A stretch of 64,000 bases of DNA from Aquimarina aggregata (GTDB taxonomy: Bacteria; Bacteroidota; Bacteroidia; Flavobacteriales; Flavobacteriaceae): the NCBI RefSeq assembly GCF_001632745.1, contig NZ_LQRT01000035.1, forward strand, positions 248,001 to 312,000, given 5' to 3'. Under the pieces are notes generated by a model. It did no database searches and was not told where the DNA came from. It saw nothing but the letters and a program-made list of their open reading frames with translations. The position numbers were made by a program, and so were the translations under genes. The stretch's first letter is position 1, and the number at the start of each line of letters is the position of its first letter. Below, piece after piece: positions 41,321 to 51,659 of the stretch.

Positions 41321-41350
41321 CAAATTTAAAACAATTCTAGTAATACCAAA
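41321..41350 (-). promoter_or_regulatory. Bacteroidota-type promoter for the tRNA operon
   Basis: On the minus strand TTTG (41350-41347), an 18-base spacer and TAAATTTG (41328-41321) match the -33/-7 consensus TTTG-N19-TAnnTTTG closely. The tRNA-Gly 5' end is 38 bases downstream of the -7 element. Confidence 0.8.
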
Positions 41351-41378
41351 GTCTTTTTTAAAAAAAGAATAAAAAAAT

Positions 41379-44006
41379 TTACACTTGTGATGCTTTCTTC
41401 CTGGTTAACATGCGTTTAATCTCATTAAGTTTCATTAAAGCTTCGACCGGAGTTAACGTATCAATATCAATATCTAAGATTTCGTCCTTGATTTCTTCTA
41501 ATAATGGATCATCCAAATTAAAGAAACTTAATTGTAACTCATCATCTTCTTGAATTCCTTTTATTTTATCGGTAAGCTCTTCACTACTATGAGACTTTTC
41601 AAGCTTTTTAAGCATCTTATTAGCTCTATGCAATACTTGTTGAGGCATTCCTGCCATTTTAGCTACATGAATCCCAAAACTATGTTCACTACCACCAGGA
41701 ACAAGCTTACGCAAAAATAGTACTGTATCTTTAAGTTCTTTTACCGAAACATTATAATTTTTGATTCTTCCAAAAGTTTCGCACATCTCATTCAATTCAT
41801 GATAATGTGTTGCAAATAACGTTTTTGGTCTTGCCGGGTGTTCATGCAAAAATTCACTAATCGCCCAAGCAATAGAAATACCATCATAGGTGCTGGTACC
41901 TCGTCCAATTTCATCTAATAGCACTAAGCTTCGATCTGATATATTATTAAGAATACTGGCGGTCTCATTCATTTCTACCATAAATGTAGATTCTCCCATA
42001 GAGATATTATCACTTGCACCTACTCTTGTAAATATCTTATCAACTATACCTATTCTTGCTTCTTCTGCTGGTACAAAGCACCCCATCTGAGCAAGTAAAA
42101 CAATCAAAGCGGTTTGACGTAAAATGGCAGATTTACCACTCATATTAGGTCCCGTGATCATAATAATTTGTTGTTGATCTCTGTCTAAAACCACATCATT
42201 AGCAATATAGGGTTCTCCCGGGGGCAATTGTTTTTCGATGACAGGGTGTCGACCATTTTTAATTTCTAAATCATACGATTCTTCCATCAAAGGGCGAACG
42301 TATTGATTTTCCTGAGCCAATTGAGCAAAAGAACACAAACAATCTAACTGACCTATTAATGTAGCATTTAACTGCACAGGTTTGATATATTCGTTCATCC
42401 AAATAACCAAATCATTAAATAGCTGCTGCTCTAGTCCTAGAATTTTTTCTTCGGCACCAAGAATTTTGGCTTCATACTCTTTTAACTCCTCTGTAATATA
42501 TCGTTCTGCATTTACCAGAGTTTGTTTTCTAATCCAAGTATCCGGAACTTTATCCTTGTGTGTATTTCGAACTTCGATATAATATCCAAATACATTATTT
42601 GAAGCGATTTTAAGAGATGTAATACCCGTAGCCTCAGTTTCTCTCTCTAACATTTTATCCAGATAATCTTTTCCTGAGAATGCTATAGATCGCAATTCAT
42701 CTAATTCGTCCAAATATCCATTGGCAATGGTGTTTCCTTTTAAAATATTAACAGGAGCCTCTTCATTTAATGTTTCTTTTATTTTTTCTCGCAACAACTC
42801 ACAATCATGAAGTGTATCTCCTATAACTTTTAATGCTTCATTATCACTATTTGTAGCTTGTGCCTTTATAGGAACAATAGCTTCTAGGGAGTTCTTAAGG
42901 TGAATCACTTCTCTAGGAGTTACTTTTCCTGTAGCGACTTTAGATATTAATCGTTCAATATCTCCTATTTGCTTGATTTGATGCTGGTTTTTCTGAAGCA
43001 AAGTAGTATTATCCAAAAAGTATTGAACAACTTCATGACGTTTTTGTATTGCTGAACTATTATTGAGTGGAAGTGCCAACCATCTTTTTAAGGTACGACC
43101 TCCCATTGGAGAAATAGTTTTATCAATTACATCTAAAAGTGTAACTGCATTGGCAGCATTTGGGTTGTATAATTCTAAATTACGAATGGTAAAGCGATCC
43201 ATCCAAATGTACTGATCCTCGGCAATACGATGAATAGCTGTGATATGTTTTAACTTATGGTGCTGCGTCTCTCTTAGATAATGCAAAATAGCAGCAGCTG
43301 CAATGATTCCTTCTTGCAAATGATCTACACCAAACCCTTTTAAAGAAGCGGTACCAAAATGATCATTTAATGTCTCATTAGCATAATCAGTTTTAAAAAC
43401 CCAATCTTCTAAAAAGAAAGCATGAAAATCTTGACCAAAATCTTTATAAAAGGTTTGTTTTTTTGGCTTTGTCACTAACACTTCACTTGGGCTAAAATTT
43501 TGCATTAGCTTATCCATATGTGCAGTATCTCCTTGCGCCGTTAAAAACTCACCAGTAGAAACATCTAAAAAAGCAATACCTACAGCCTTTTTACCATAAT
43601 GTAATGCGCATAAAAAATTATTTGTCTTACTCTGTAAAACTTCATCGTTTAATGCAACTCCAGGAGTTACTAGTTCAGTCACTCCTCTTTTGACAATGGT
43701 TTTGGTCTGCTTAGGGTCTTCTAGCTGATCGCAAATAGCAACACGTTCACCAGCTTTTACCAATTTTGGTAAATATGTGTTTAGTGAATGGTGTGGAAAT
43801 CCTGCCAAGGCAGTTTCTTGCTCACTTCCATTTCCTCTCTTTGTGAGCACTATATTTAAAATAGCTGCCGCTTTAATAGCATCTTCTCCAAAAGTTTCAT
43901 AAAAATCCCCTACTCTAAACAATAACATAGCATCAGGGTATTTCACCTTAATTGCATTATATTGTTTCATCAAAGGAGTTACCTTTTTAACATTTTTTCC
44001 TGCCAT
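41379..44006 (-). CDS. mutS: DNA mismatch repair protein MutS
   Basis: An 875-residue MutS, full length. The N-terminal domain carries the mismatch-wedge motif as FRVGDFYETFGEDA (Phe-x-Glu in YETF). The ATPase domain has Walker A GPNMSGKSAILRQ near residue 620, the STFMVEM signature, Walker B LVLLDEIGRGTST and FATHYHEL. It recognises base mismatches and recruits MutL. It is monocistronic on the minus strand between the tRNA promoter and the divergent RNA methyltransferase gene. Confidence 0.97.
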   Translation of the reverse strand: MAGKNVKKVTPLMKQYNAIKVKYPDAMLLFRVGDFYETFGEDAIKAAAILNIVLTKRGNGSEQETALAGFPHHSLNTYLPKLVKAGERVAICDQLEDPKQTKTIVKRGVTELVTPGVALNDEVLQSKTNNFLCALHYGKKAVGIAFLDVSTGEFLTAQGDTAHMDKLMQNFSPSEVLVTKPKKQTFYKDFGQDFHAFFLEDWVFKTDYANETLNDHFGTASLKGFGVDHLQEGIIAAAAILHYLRETQHHKLKHITAIHRIAEDQYIWMDRFTIRNLELYNPNAANAVTLLDVIDKTISPMGGRTLKRWLALPLNNSSAIQKRHEVVQYFLDNTTLLQKNQHQIKQIGDIERLISKVATGKVTPREVIHLKNSLEAIVPIKAQATNSDNEALKVIGDTLHDCELLREKIKETLNEEAPVNILKGNTIANGYLDELDELRSIAFSGKDYLDKMLERETEATGITSLKIASNNVFGYYIEVRNTHKDKVPDTWIRKQTLVNAERYITEELKEYEAKILGAEEKILGLEQQLFNDLVIWMNEYIKPVQLNATLIGQLDCLCSFAQLAQENQYVRPLMEESYDLEIKNGRHPVIEKQLPPGEPYIANDVVLDRDQQQIIMITGPNMSGKSAILRQTALIVLLAQMGCFVPAEEARIGIVDKIFTRVGASDNISMGESTFMVEMNETASILNNISDRSLVLLDEIGRGTSTYDGISIAWAISEFLHEHPARPKTLFATHYHELNEMCETFGRIKNYNVSVKELKDTVLFLRKLVPGGSEHSFGIHVAKMAGMPQQVLHRANKMLKKLEKSHSSEELTDKIKGIQEDDELQLSFFNLDDPLLEEIKDEILDIDIDTLTPVEALMKLNEIKRMLTRKKASQV

Positions 44007-44140
44007 TCAACACATAATTTTATGAAAGAAGCTAAAATAACTATTATGCCCTTTTTTCTATAACCTCAACCTTATGAGTTATTCAATTTTATTCACAATC
44101 TTATTTCAACTCAAAAGGAATAAATGATATTTTTGTAGCG

Positions 44141-44674
44141 ATGAAAAACAACAGGAAATTAAAAAACAGCGAGCTTGACCGTAAAACGGTAGAAGAATTC
44201 AAAGCTTCCAAAAAAACACCTTTACTAATCATTCTAGATAATATTAGAAGTTTAAATAATATTGGTTCAGTGTTTAGAACAGCAGATGCCTTTTTAATTG
44301 AAAAAATTTACCTCTGTGGTATTACAGCCGTTCCTCCTCATAAAGATATCCAGAAGACCGCATTAGGAGCTACAGCAACAGTAAATTGGGAGCATCATGA
44401 AGATACTCTAACCTTAATTCAAAAGCTAAAAACCGAAAGCATAAAAATCCTGTCTATTGAGCAAGCCGAAAACGCTATTATGCTCGACAAATTTCTACCA
44501 CAACCTAATCAAACTTATGCCGTTATTTTTGGCAATGAAGTAAAAGGAGTCCAGCAAGATGTAGTTTCAGCAAGTGATGAAGTATTAGAAATTCCACAGT
44601 TTGGAAGTAAGCATTCACTAAATATTTCTGTAAGCGCGGGTATCGTTATATGGGATCTTTTCTCTAAAATTTAA
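44141..44674 (+). CDS. SpoU/TrmH family RNA 2'-O-methyltransferase
   Basis: A 177-residue knotted methyltransferase with all three SpoU motifs: NIGSVFRTADAF (about 43-54), VIFGNEVKGV (about 127-136) and SLNISVSAGIVIWDLF at the C terminus. There is no N-terminal substrate-binding domain. It methylates a ribose in tRNA or rRNA; the position is not predictable. The gene is divergent from mutS and a TATTTTTG element ends 5 bases before the ATG, which may indicate a leaderless transcript. Confidence 0.9.
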   Translation: MKNNRKLKNSELDRKTVEEFKASKKTPLLIILDNIRSLNNIGSVFRTADAFLIEKIYLCGITAVPPHKDIQKTALGATATVNWEHHEDTLTLIQKLKTESIKILSIEQAENAIMLDKFLPQPNQTYAVIFGNEVKGVQQDVVSASDEVLEIPQFGSKHSLNISVSAGIVIWDLFSKI

Positions 44675-44809
44675 ATGCAGTTAATTAACAAAATCAATAT
44701 AGCCGTCTTTTTTTCAGACTTAATCATACTTACCATATTTCTACAGATCACCTATAGCGTCTTCTCATATATTAGTCAAAACTTACTGCATAAAACACCG
44801 TTCAAATAA
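44675..44809 (+). CDS. Possible 44-residue membrane peptide
   Basis: A 44-codon frame begins with the ATG directly after the RNA methyltransferase stop and reads MQLINKINIAVFFSDLIILT with a hydrophobic segment and a basic end (LLHKTPFK). It could be a small membrane peptide read by reinitiation. Nothing else supports it, and chance is possible. Confidence 0.25.
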   Translation: MQLINKINIAVFFSDLIILTIFLQITYSVFSYISQNLLHKTPFK

Positions 44810-45496
44810 TATCAATCTAACAGTGAATTTTGTAAGAAAGTTCTTAATTGAATAGCAACAATAAAAAAATTGATTTTTATCAATAAATTGGTTGATCAAT
44901 ATCATATACCTCTTTGATAAAAGTCGTAAAACAAATGACATTAAGTAACTAATTTTGAACCAAATATTAACGCAAACCACAAATCGACTCATGAAACCAC
45001 AAACTTTATCAAACCGACTAGAACATTAAAGGCATTATTAGATATATTGATCTATTAAATCAGCGACCTTTATTGTTTTTCTAATTAGCTCCTACATATA
45101 AAAATTGATAGTTACGCCTACACCTTATACAGAAACAAAAGTGTTTAACTATCATACTATGCATGTAAAGCTCCAAAATCTTGTTGTAACAATTTAGTAT
45201 TGCTTTTTTAGACACTCTTTATCTATAAAAACTACAAAAGCCTACAATCCGTAGGATCGTTAACATGCCGTAAATCAAACAAATCGTTGCTGATCTCAAC
45301 ATTGTAAAACCGAAATATTTCTTCACAAATAACATGTAGAACTCGCAAAAAACATGCACCCCAATAATCACTCTTAAAGTATCGCTTGTGAAATCAAAAA
45401 CTACCGAATACCCTTTCTATTAATAAATCATGTAAAACATATTAATTAAAATAATACATCAATTACATAATCAATTTTAATTTAAACACACTGGTC
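44810..45496. other. Long intergenic region before the giant secreted protein gene
   Basis: Nearly 690 AT-rich bases with no convincing gene. The minus-strand frame at 44783-44992 has poor composition. The sequence AAACCACAAA occurs twice between 44970 and 45010. The region should carry the promoter and a long leader for the gene at 45497. Confidence 0.4.
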
Positions 45497-48400
45497 ATGA
45501 AACTAAAAAAGAGTACAACTTTACTCCTTGTCTTTTTCTTGTTTTCAATATTCATTAATGCACAAAGTAGTAGTGATAGAAATTACATCAAAAGACAAAC
45601 CAATACCCAAGCATTACAAAAGATTATTACAGATGCTTCTTATTTAAACAAAACTATTAATGCAAAATCTTCAAGACAAAAAACACCATTAACAAAAATC
45701 AAAAAAGATGGTCGAATCGGCGTATTATATTCGTTTGATCAAAAAGGACAACCAGTCTATGCATATGATGATAACATAGAAGCTGCTATTAGTGGCCGTA
45801 CAGATAAAATCTGGACAGGCGGTTCATCTGGTCTGAATCTTAATGGAGCAGGCATTGAAATAGGTGTGTGGGAACGAGGCAAGGCAAGAGCCAGTCATCA
45901 AGAATTTGAAGGACGCGCCTCTGCTGGAGACGACGCAAGTGTAACTAGTCACGGCACCCATACTGGCGGTACTTTAATTGCTGCCGGCATTGATCCCAAA
46001 GCGAGAGGGATGGCATCTGCGGCTCGCATAAAAAATTACAGCGCATCCGGAATGGTCGGTGAAGCTGCCGCTTTTGCCGCTGCTGGTGGTATCCTTGCTA
46101 ACAATTCAAATACACCTAATGGGTCTGATGGTGTATATGATGCTAATGCACGTGATATGGATAATGTAACCTACAATGCCCCTTTCTATCTACATTGTAA
46201 ATCTGCCGGAAATGAAGGGAACGGAAGTAAGTATGGAGTTATATTCACCAATCAACTAGCAAAAAACCTATTAGTTGTTGCTAACTCAGAGGATGTATCA
46301 AATTATACTGGTCCATCTTCAGTTACACTATCAAAGTCAAGTTCTTTTGGTCCTTCGAATGACTGGAGAATTAAACCTGATATAACAAATAATGGGCGCA
46401 AAGTATACTCTTCTGACTCGGGCAGTAATTCTGATTATGGAGTCAAAAGTGGTACTTCTATGTCTACACCTGCAACTGCTGGAACCATCGCGTTGTTACA
46501 ACAACATTATAAAAACCTTAACGGAGTATACATGAGAGCGGCTACAGCAAAAGGTCTAATCATAGATGCTGTAGACGAAATAGGTGCAAATGATGGTCCT
46601 GACTTTTCTGGAGGATGGGGATTGGTGAATGCTGAAAGAGCTGCACAGATAATTTCAAACAATGGTAATACATCTATAATGGATGAATTAACCTTAAATA
46701 ATGGAGATACATACACCAGAACTATTAATTCTGATGGCTCAACCCCGTTAGCATTAACCATTGTGTGGAATGACCCCGCGGGGCAAATTAGTTCTGGAAC
46801 TAATCCCGTGTTAGTTAATGACCTTGATGTTCGCGTAACAGGCAATAACAAGACCTACTCACCATGGGTAATGGTTCCTAATTCGGCGTTTAACAATTAT
46901 ACAGCTCCAGCACAAAAAGGAGATAACTTTAGAGACAATGTAGAAAAAATAGATGCTGTACTATCTGCGGGCAGTTATACAGTTACAGTAACTCATAAAG
47001 GAACATTAACTAATGGTTCACAAGAATTCTCATTAATCGTTAATGGCGTAATTGTAAATTCTGATACAGAAACACCTAGTGTTCCTACTTCTATTACAGC
47101 TACTAACACAACTACCAACAGCACTGACTTATCATGGACAGCCTCTACCGATAATGTAGGAGTAACCGCTTATGAAATATTTCAAAATGGCTCTAGTATA
47201 GCAACAGTAGCTACTACGAATTTAAGTATAACAGGTCTTACTCCATCTACTAGTTATAGCTTTACTATCAAAGCCAAAGATGCAGCAGGTAATTCATCTG
47301 CAAGCAGCAGCCCTATATCTGTTACTACTTCTGCTCCTATTCCTGATAATGAAGCACCTTCTGCTCCCAATGGACTTTCTGCTTCAAATAGTACTCAAAC
47401 CAGTACTGGTCTTTCATGGACAGCTTCAACCGATAACATAGGTGTGACCGAATATGAAGTATTTCAAAATGGTATGAGCGTAGGAACAACATCGACTACC
47501 AGTTTTAACATTACTGGCTTAGTTGCCAATACTACGTACAATTTTACCGTTAAAGCTAAAGATGCTGCAGGTAACGTATCCAATAGTAGTAATACTCTCA
47601 ATGTTACAACATCACCTATACCATCCTGTACTGGAATAACTAATTTTCCTTATAATGAAAGTTTTGAAAGCAATCTTGGTTTATGGACCCAAGGATCTAA
47701 TGACGATATCAATTGGACAATAGACAGCAATGGCACTCCTTCTTCAAGAACAGGACCTTCTAACGCTTCAGATGGTAATAATTATATTTATACCGAAGCT
47801 AGTGGAAATGGAAATGGATTCCCTAATAAAATTGCCATCTTAACTAGTCCATGCATTGACCTTTCTGGTCAATCAAACTCAGAACTTAGCTTTGATTATC
47901 ACATGTATGGTTCGAATATGGGAACCTTAGAAATACTTGTATCAACAGACAATGGTGCTACATGGACAAACATCTGGACAAAGAGCGGTAATCAAGGAAA
48001 TAACTGGAACTCACAATCAATTTCGCTATCAACTTATAGCAATTCTGTAATCCAATTACAATTAAAAGGAACTACTGGATCAGGTTTTAGAAGTGATATA
48101 GCTATTGATAATTTAAAAATAGCATCATTCATAATTGATACAGAGGCTCCTTCTGTTCCTTTGAGTTTGACTGCCTCAAATATAGGTTCAACTACACTTG
48201 ACATATCTTGGACAGCAGCAAGTGACAATGTTGGTGTTCTAGAATACGAAGTATTTCGTAATGATGTTAGCATAGGTACAACCAACTCTACGAATTTTAA
48301 TGTTACTGGTCTTACCGCAGAAACGACTTATAGTTTTACAATAAAAGCTAAGGATGCAGCGGGTAATGCCTCTGAAAATAGTACTACAATAAATGTTACT

Positions 48401-51400
48401 ACAAACCAAATAGTGGTCGTTACCGAACAGACTCTTGTAGAAAATACTTCTGGTGGAGATAAAATAGAAGTAAACGATGGTCAAAGTGGTGCACAATCTT
48501 TTAAATATACTACTTCTGATTATTTCATTAATAAAGTAGTTGTATACTTATCCAAAGATAAGGATGCTCCTAATGCCGATCTAGAATTTAACGTTGGTAC
48601 TGCAGTTAATAATGGATCCATATCAGGAAGTATTAAAAATATTAAAGCTTCAGAAATCAATAACACCTCAGAAGGAAGTAGTTTTACAAAATATGAAATC
48701 GCTTTTGCTTCACCAGTGGGGCCTTTAGTAGCGGGAACTACTTATTACCTGAATTTTGAAAATAATGGATCTAATGGTAACAAGTACTATTTAGAGTATT
48801 CTGGAGGTAATACCTATCCTGATGGCACATATTACAAATCAGGTGACAATGATGGTAAGGACATAAAATTTCAAATTATAGGATCAGAAATTGTTGTTCC
48901 AGATACAGAGGCACCTAGTGTTCCTGTGGATTTAATCGCTTCTAACACTACAGTAACAACAACAGATCTTTCCTGGACTGCAGCAACAGACAATGTTGGA
49001 GTAACTGGATATGAGGTTTTCCAAAATGGAACAAGTATCGGCACAAACACTACTCCAAACTTTAGTGTTACTGGACTTGTTGCTAATACCGTATACAATT
49101 TTACGATTACAGCAAAAGATGAGGCTGGAAATGTTTCTGCAGCTAGTAGTGCTTTATCGGTAACTACATTGCCACCCCCAGACACACAAGCACCAACTGC
49201 GCCAACAACATTAGTTGCTTCTAATGTAACCGATGTAAATCTGGACTTATCGTGGACAGCAGCTACAGACAATGTAGCAGTAACTGGATATGATATTTTT
49301 AGAGGCTCTACTAAAATTGGAACCAGTGCAACAACAGCTTATACTGTTAATGGACTTACTGCTGAGACTGTATACAACTTCACAGTAAAAGCCAAAGACG
49401 CTGCTGGAAATATTTCTGTAGATAGTAATATTGTTACAGTAACTACGGCAGCTCCTGCACCTGACACGCAAGTACCTACTACGCCAACCGGGCTTACTTC
49501 TTCTAACATCACACAAACCAGTCTCAAGTTGAGCTGGACTGCTGCCACAGATAATGCTGGTGTCACAGGGTATGATATTTTTCAAGAAGGTATACTTATT
49601 GATTCGGCAGTGAATACTAACTATACAGTAACTGGACTTACTGCAGAAACTAGATATAGTTTCACAGTTAAAGCTAAAGATGCAGCTGGAAATGTTTCTG
49701 GCAACAGTAATACTCTTAGCGTTACAACAAGTGCATTACGTTATACATTAACGACAAATACGATAGGTCAAGGATCTATAAGTGGTTCAGGAACATACGA
49801 TTCAGGAGAAGTAGTTAATGTTCAGGCAATCGCTGCAACTGGTTGGGAATTTACAGGATGGACCGGAGATCTTTCTGGAAGTATTAACCCACAGTCTTTA
49901 ACCATAAATACTAATAAAACCGTAACAGCAACTTTTACTGAAGTAATCCAGATAAGTACTTCGACAGAGAAATACCGATTAACCTGGAGAGAAGATCCAT
50001 CAACTACTATGGTTATAGGTTGGAATCAAGTTAGAGGAACTAATCCTGTAGTACACTATGGACCAACTGATTTTGGAACGAGCTATAGCTCTTATCCTTC
50101 TATTAAGGTCGTAGACAGAAGTGTCTCAAGCAAAGGAATGAATAATCGATACGCAAGAATAACTGGATTACTTCCTGACACTGCATACTATTTTGTGATT
50201 AAAGATAGTGAAGGGGTATCTAAACGATACTGGTTTAAAACAGCTCCTAATAATCCTAATACCAGATTATCCATTGTAGCTGGAGGAGATTCAAGAAATA
50301 ATCGTACTCCAAGGCAAAATGCAAATAAGCTAGTTGCCAAGATCAGACCTCATGCCGTGTTTTTTGGAGGAGATATGACGAGTTCTTCTTCTAGTTCTCA
50401 GTGGAAAAACTGGATGAATGACTGGCAATTAACTATTGGCACCGACGGAAGAATGATACCTGTAGTTGCTGCCCGAGGTAATCATGAAAGTTCAAATGAC
50501 ATTAGAGACTTATTTGATATCCCTACTGCAGCTGGAGGAGAATTCTATGCCTTAAGTTTTGGAGGTAATTTAATGCGAACATACACACTAAATACAGAGG
50601 TAACTCCAGGAGGAACACAAGGTACTTGGCTTGCTAATGATCTAGCGGCACAATCTGCCAATCACACTTGGGCTGTAGCACAGTACCATAGAGCAACAAG
50701 ACCTCATCAATCTGGCAAATCAGAACAAAATGATCAATACGAAGCATGGTCTAAACCTTTTTATGCCAATGCCGTTCAATTAGTTATGGAAAGCGATTCA
50801 CATGTTGTTAAACGTACATGGCCAATCAAACCATCTACCGGAAGCGGTAGTGATGAAGGGTTCACAAGAGCTGATACAGATCCTAAGCGAGCAATATATG
50901 TTGGTGAAGGTTGTTGGGGTGCACCATTAAGGAGTGCTAATGATAGTAAAAGTTGGACTAAAGCAGCGGGATCATTTAACCAATTTAAATGGTTATGGAT
51001 TGATCAAAATAAGATCGAACTTAGAACTGTTAAAGTCGATAACGCAAATTCAGTAGGTCAATTAAGTGATGTAAATCAATTTACATTACCAACAAACATT
51101 GATATCTGGAACCCTACTGGGGGGAGTGTTGTTACCATTAATAATCCACATACGATAAGAACATCATTAACTCAAGCAAACAACATTGCATCAGCCAAAA
51201 ATCAAACTATCACTGAAAAATCTCTGATAATCCATCCAAATCCAATAAAATATGGAGTATTGCATCTAACGTATCCAAATTACAACAAAGCACAAAAAGC
51301 AGAAGCTGTGATTAAAGATATGTCTGGACATATAGTGGATCGTATTATTTTCACAGCTGAAACCGCAGCATACAATGTTGATGAGCTAAGCTCGGGAATA

Positions 51401-51460
51401 TATTTTATTGTAATCAAAACCGGTAAAGGAGAAATTACCGAAAAAATACTTAAAAAGTAA
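45497..51460 (+). CDS. Secreted subtilase-phosphoesterase fusion with T9SS sorting domain
   Basis: A 1,987-residue protein. Parts in order: signal peptide (1-23), S8 subtilase domain (about 115-390) with His152 (SHGTHTGG), Asn239 (AGNEG) and Ser321 (SGTSMSTP), but Glu126 (GVWERG) where family members have the catalytic Asp; a jelly-roll (about 395-520); two Fn3 domains (530-705); a MAM-like domain (711-878); Fn3 (882-970); an unknown anchor-type domain (976-1132); three Fn3 (1135-1412); an InlB-type repeat (1415-1485); a purple-acid-phosphatase-like part (about 1490-1820: GGDSRNN, FFGGDMT, RGNHES, QYHRA, SDSHVVKR) and a type A sorting domain (about 1915-1987). It is exported by type IX secretion. 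Confidence 0.88.
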   Translation: MKLKKSTTLLLVFFLFSIFINAQSSSDRNYIKRQTNTQALQKIITDASYLNKTINAKSSRQKTPLTKIKKDGRIGVLYSFDQKGQPVYAYDDNIEAAISGRTDKIWTGGSSGLNLNGAGIEIGVWERGKARASHQEFEGRASAGDDASVTSHGTHTGGTLIAAGIDPKARGMASAARIKNYSASGMVGEAAAFAAAGGILANNSNTPNGSDGVYDANARDMDNVTYNAPFYLHCKSAGNEGNGSKYGVIFTNQLAKNLLVVANSEDVSNYTGPSSVTLSKSSSFGPSNDWRIKPDITNNGRKVYSSDSGSNSDYGVKSGTSMSTPATAGTIALLQQHYKNLNGVYMRAATAKGLIIDAVDEIGANDGPDFSGGWGLVNAERAAQIISNNGNTSIMDELTLNNGDTYTRTINSDGSTPLALTIVWNDPAGQISSGTNPVLVNDLDVRVTGNNKTYSPWVMVPNSAFNNYTAPAQKGDNFRDNVEKIDAVLSAGSYTVTVTHKGTLTNGSQEFSLIVNGVIVNSDTETPSVPTSITATNTTTNSTDLSWTASTDNVGVTAYEIFQNGSSIATVATTNLSITGLTPSTSYSFTIKAKDAAGNSSASSSPISVTTSAPIPDNEAPSAPNGLSASNSTQTSTGLSWTASTDNIGVTEYEVFQNGMSVGTTSTTSFNITGLVANTTYNFTVKAKDAAGNVSNSSNTLNVTTSPIPSCTGITNFPYNESFESNLGLWTQGSNDDINWTIDSNGTPSSRTGPSNASDGNNYIYTEASGNGNGFPNKIAILTSPCIDLSGQSNSELSFDYHMYGSNMGTLEILVSTDNGATWTNIWTKSGNQGNNWNSQSISLSTYSNSVIQLQLKGTTGSGFRSDIAIDNLKIASFIIDTEAPSVPLSLTASNIGSTTLDISWTAASDNVGVLEYEVFRNDVSIGTTNSTNFNVTGLTAETTYSFTIKAKDAAGNASENSTTINVTTNQIVVVTEQTLVENTSGGDKIEVNDGQSGAQSFKYTTSDYFINKVVVYLSKDKDAPNADLEFNVGTAVNNGSISGSIKNIKASEINNTSEGSSFTKYEIAFASPVGPLVAGTTYYLNFENNGSNGNKYYLEYSGGNTYPDGTYYKSGDNDGKDIKFQIIGSEIVVPDTEAPSVPVDLIASNTTVTTTDLSWTAATDNVGVTGYEVFQNGTSIGTNTTPNFSVTGLVANTVYNFTITAKDEAGNVSAASSALSVTTLPPPDTQAPTAPTTLVASNVTDVNLDLSWTAATDNVAVTGYDIFRGSTKIGTSATTAYTVNGLTAETVYNFTVKAKDAAGNISVDSNIVTVTTAAPAPDTQVPTTPTGLTSSNITQTSLKLSWTAATDNAGVTGYDIFQEGILIDSAVNTNYTVTGLTAETRYSFTVKAKDAAGNVSGNSNTLSVTTSALRYTLTTNTIGQGSISGSGTYDSGEVVNVQAIAATGWEFTGWTGDLSGSINPQSLTINTNKTVTATFTEVIQISTSTEKYRLTWREDPSTTMVIGWNQVRGTNPVVHYGPTDFGTSYSSYPSIKVVDRSVSSKGMNNRYARITGLLPDTAYYFVIKDSEGVSKRYWFKTAPNNPNTRLSIVAGGDSRNNRTPRQNANKLVAKIRPHAVFFGGDMTSSSSSSQWKNWMNDWQLTIGTDGRMIPVVAARGNHESSNDIRDLFDIPTAAGGEFYALSFGGNLMRTYTLNTEVTPGGTQGTWLANDLAAQSANHTWAVAQYHRATRPHQSGKSEQNDQYEAWSKPFYANAVQLVMESDSHVVKRTWPIKPSTGSGSDEGFTRADTDPKRAIYVGEGCWGAPLRSANDSKSWTKAAGSFNQFKWLWIDQNKIELRTVKVDNANSVGQLSDVNQFTLPTNIDIWNPTGGSVVTINNPHTIRTSLTQANNIASAKNQTITEKSLIIHPNPIKYGVLHLTYPNYNKAQKAEAVIKDMSGHIVDRIIFTAETAAYNVDELSSGIYFIVIKTGKGEITEKILKK

Positions 51461-51486
51461 AACAAGTAATTTTTAGTCTTTTTTTT

Positions 51487-51520
51487 AAAACTGTCTGGAG
51501 AATATTTTCCAGGCAGTTTT
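51487..51520 (+). terminator. Terminator of the giant secreted protein gene
   Basis: AAAACTGTCTGG pairs with CCAGGCAGTTTT (one mismatch) over a 10-base loop, 27 bases after the stop. Confidence 0.75.
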
Positions 51521-51659
51521 CTAAATAAATAATCTTAAACAATTTTGACTATTGCAAGCCTAAGTGTTAAGCAATTGTTTTTTATTCAATAGCGCAATAG
51601 TCAACGCCAATTTTTTATTTATTTTTAGTATCTCTTAATCAACTTTAGTATAACACGTC

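Noticed and set aside
41083..41340. Plus-strand frame of 85 codons across tRNA-Leu and tRNA-Gly
   Set aside because: It reads antisense through two certain tRNA genes (the well-known false translation GLEPARPYRPLDF).
44783..44992. Minus-strand 69-codon frame downstream of the RNA methyltransferase gene
   Set aside because: Phe/Tyr/Ile-rich composition typical of random AT-rich DNA, no motif, no neighbour on that strand.
48871..49585. Several antisense frames of 75-133 codons within the giant secreted protein gene
   Set aside because: They mirror the repetitive Fn3 coding sequence on the opposite strand and share its repeats; no independent support.
47070..49735. Possible CRISPR-like or tandem DNA repeat array
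   Set aside because: The repeated segments are about 270-bp Fn3 domain codons with protein-level conservation, no constant short repeat with unique spacers.
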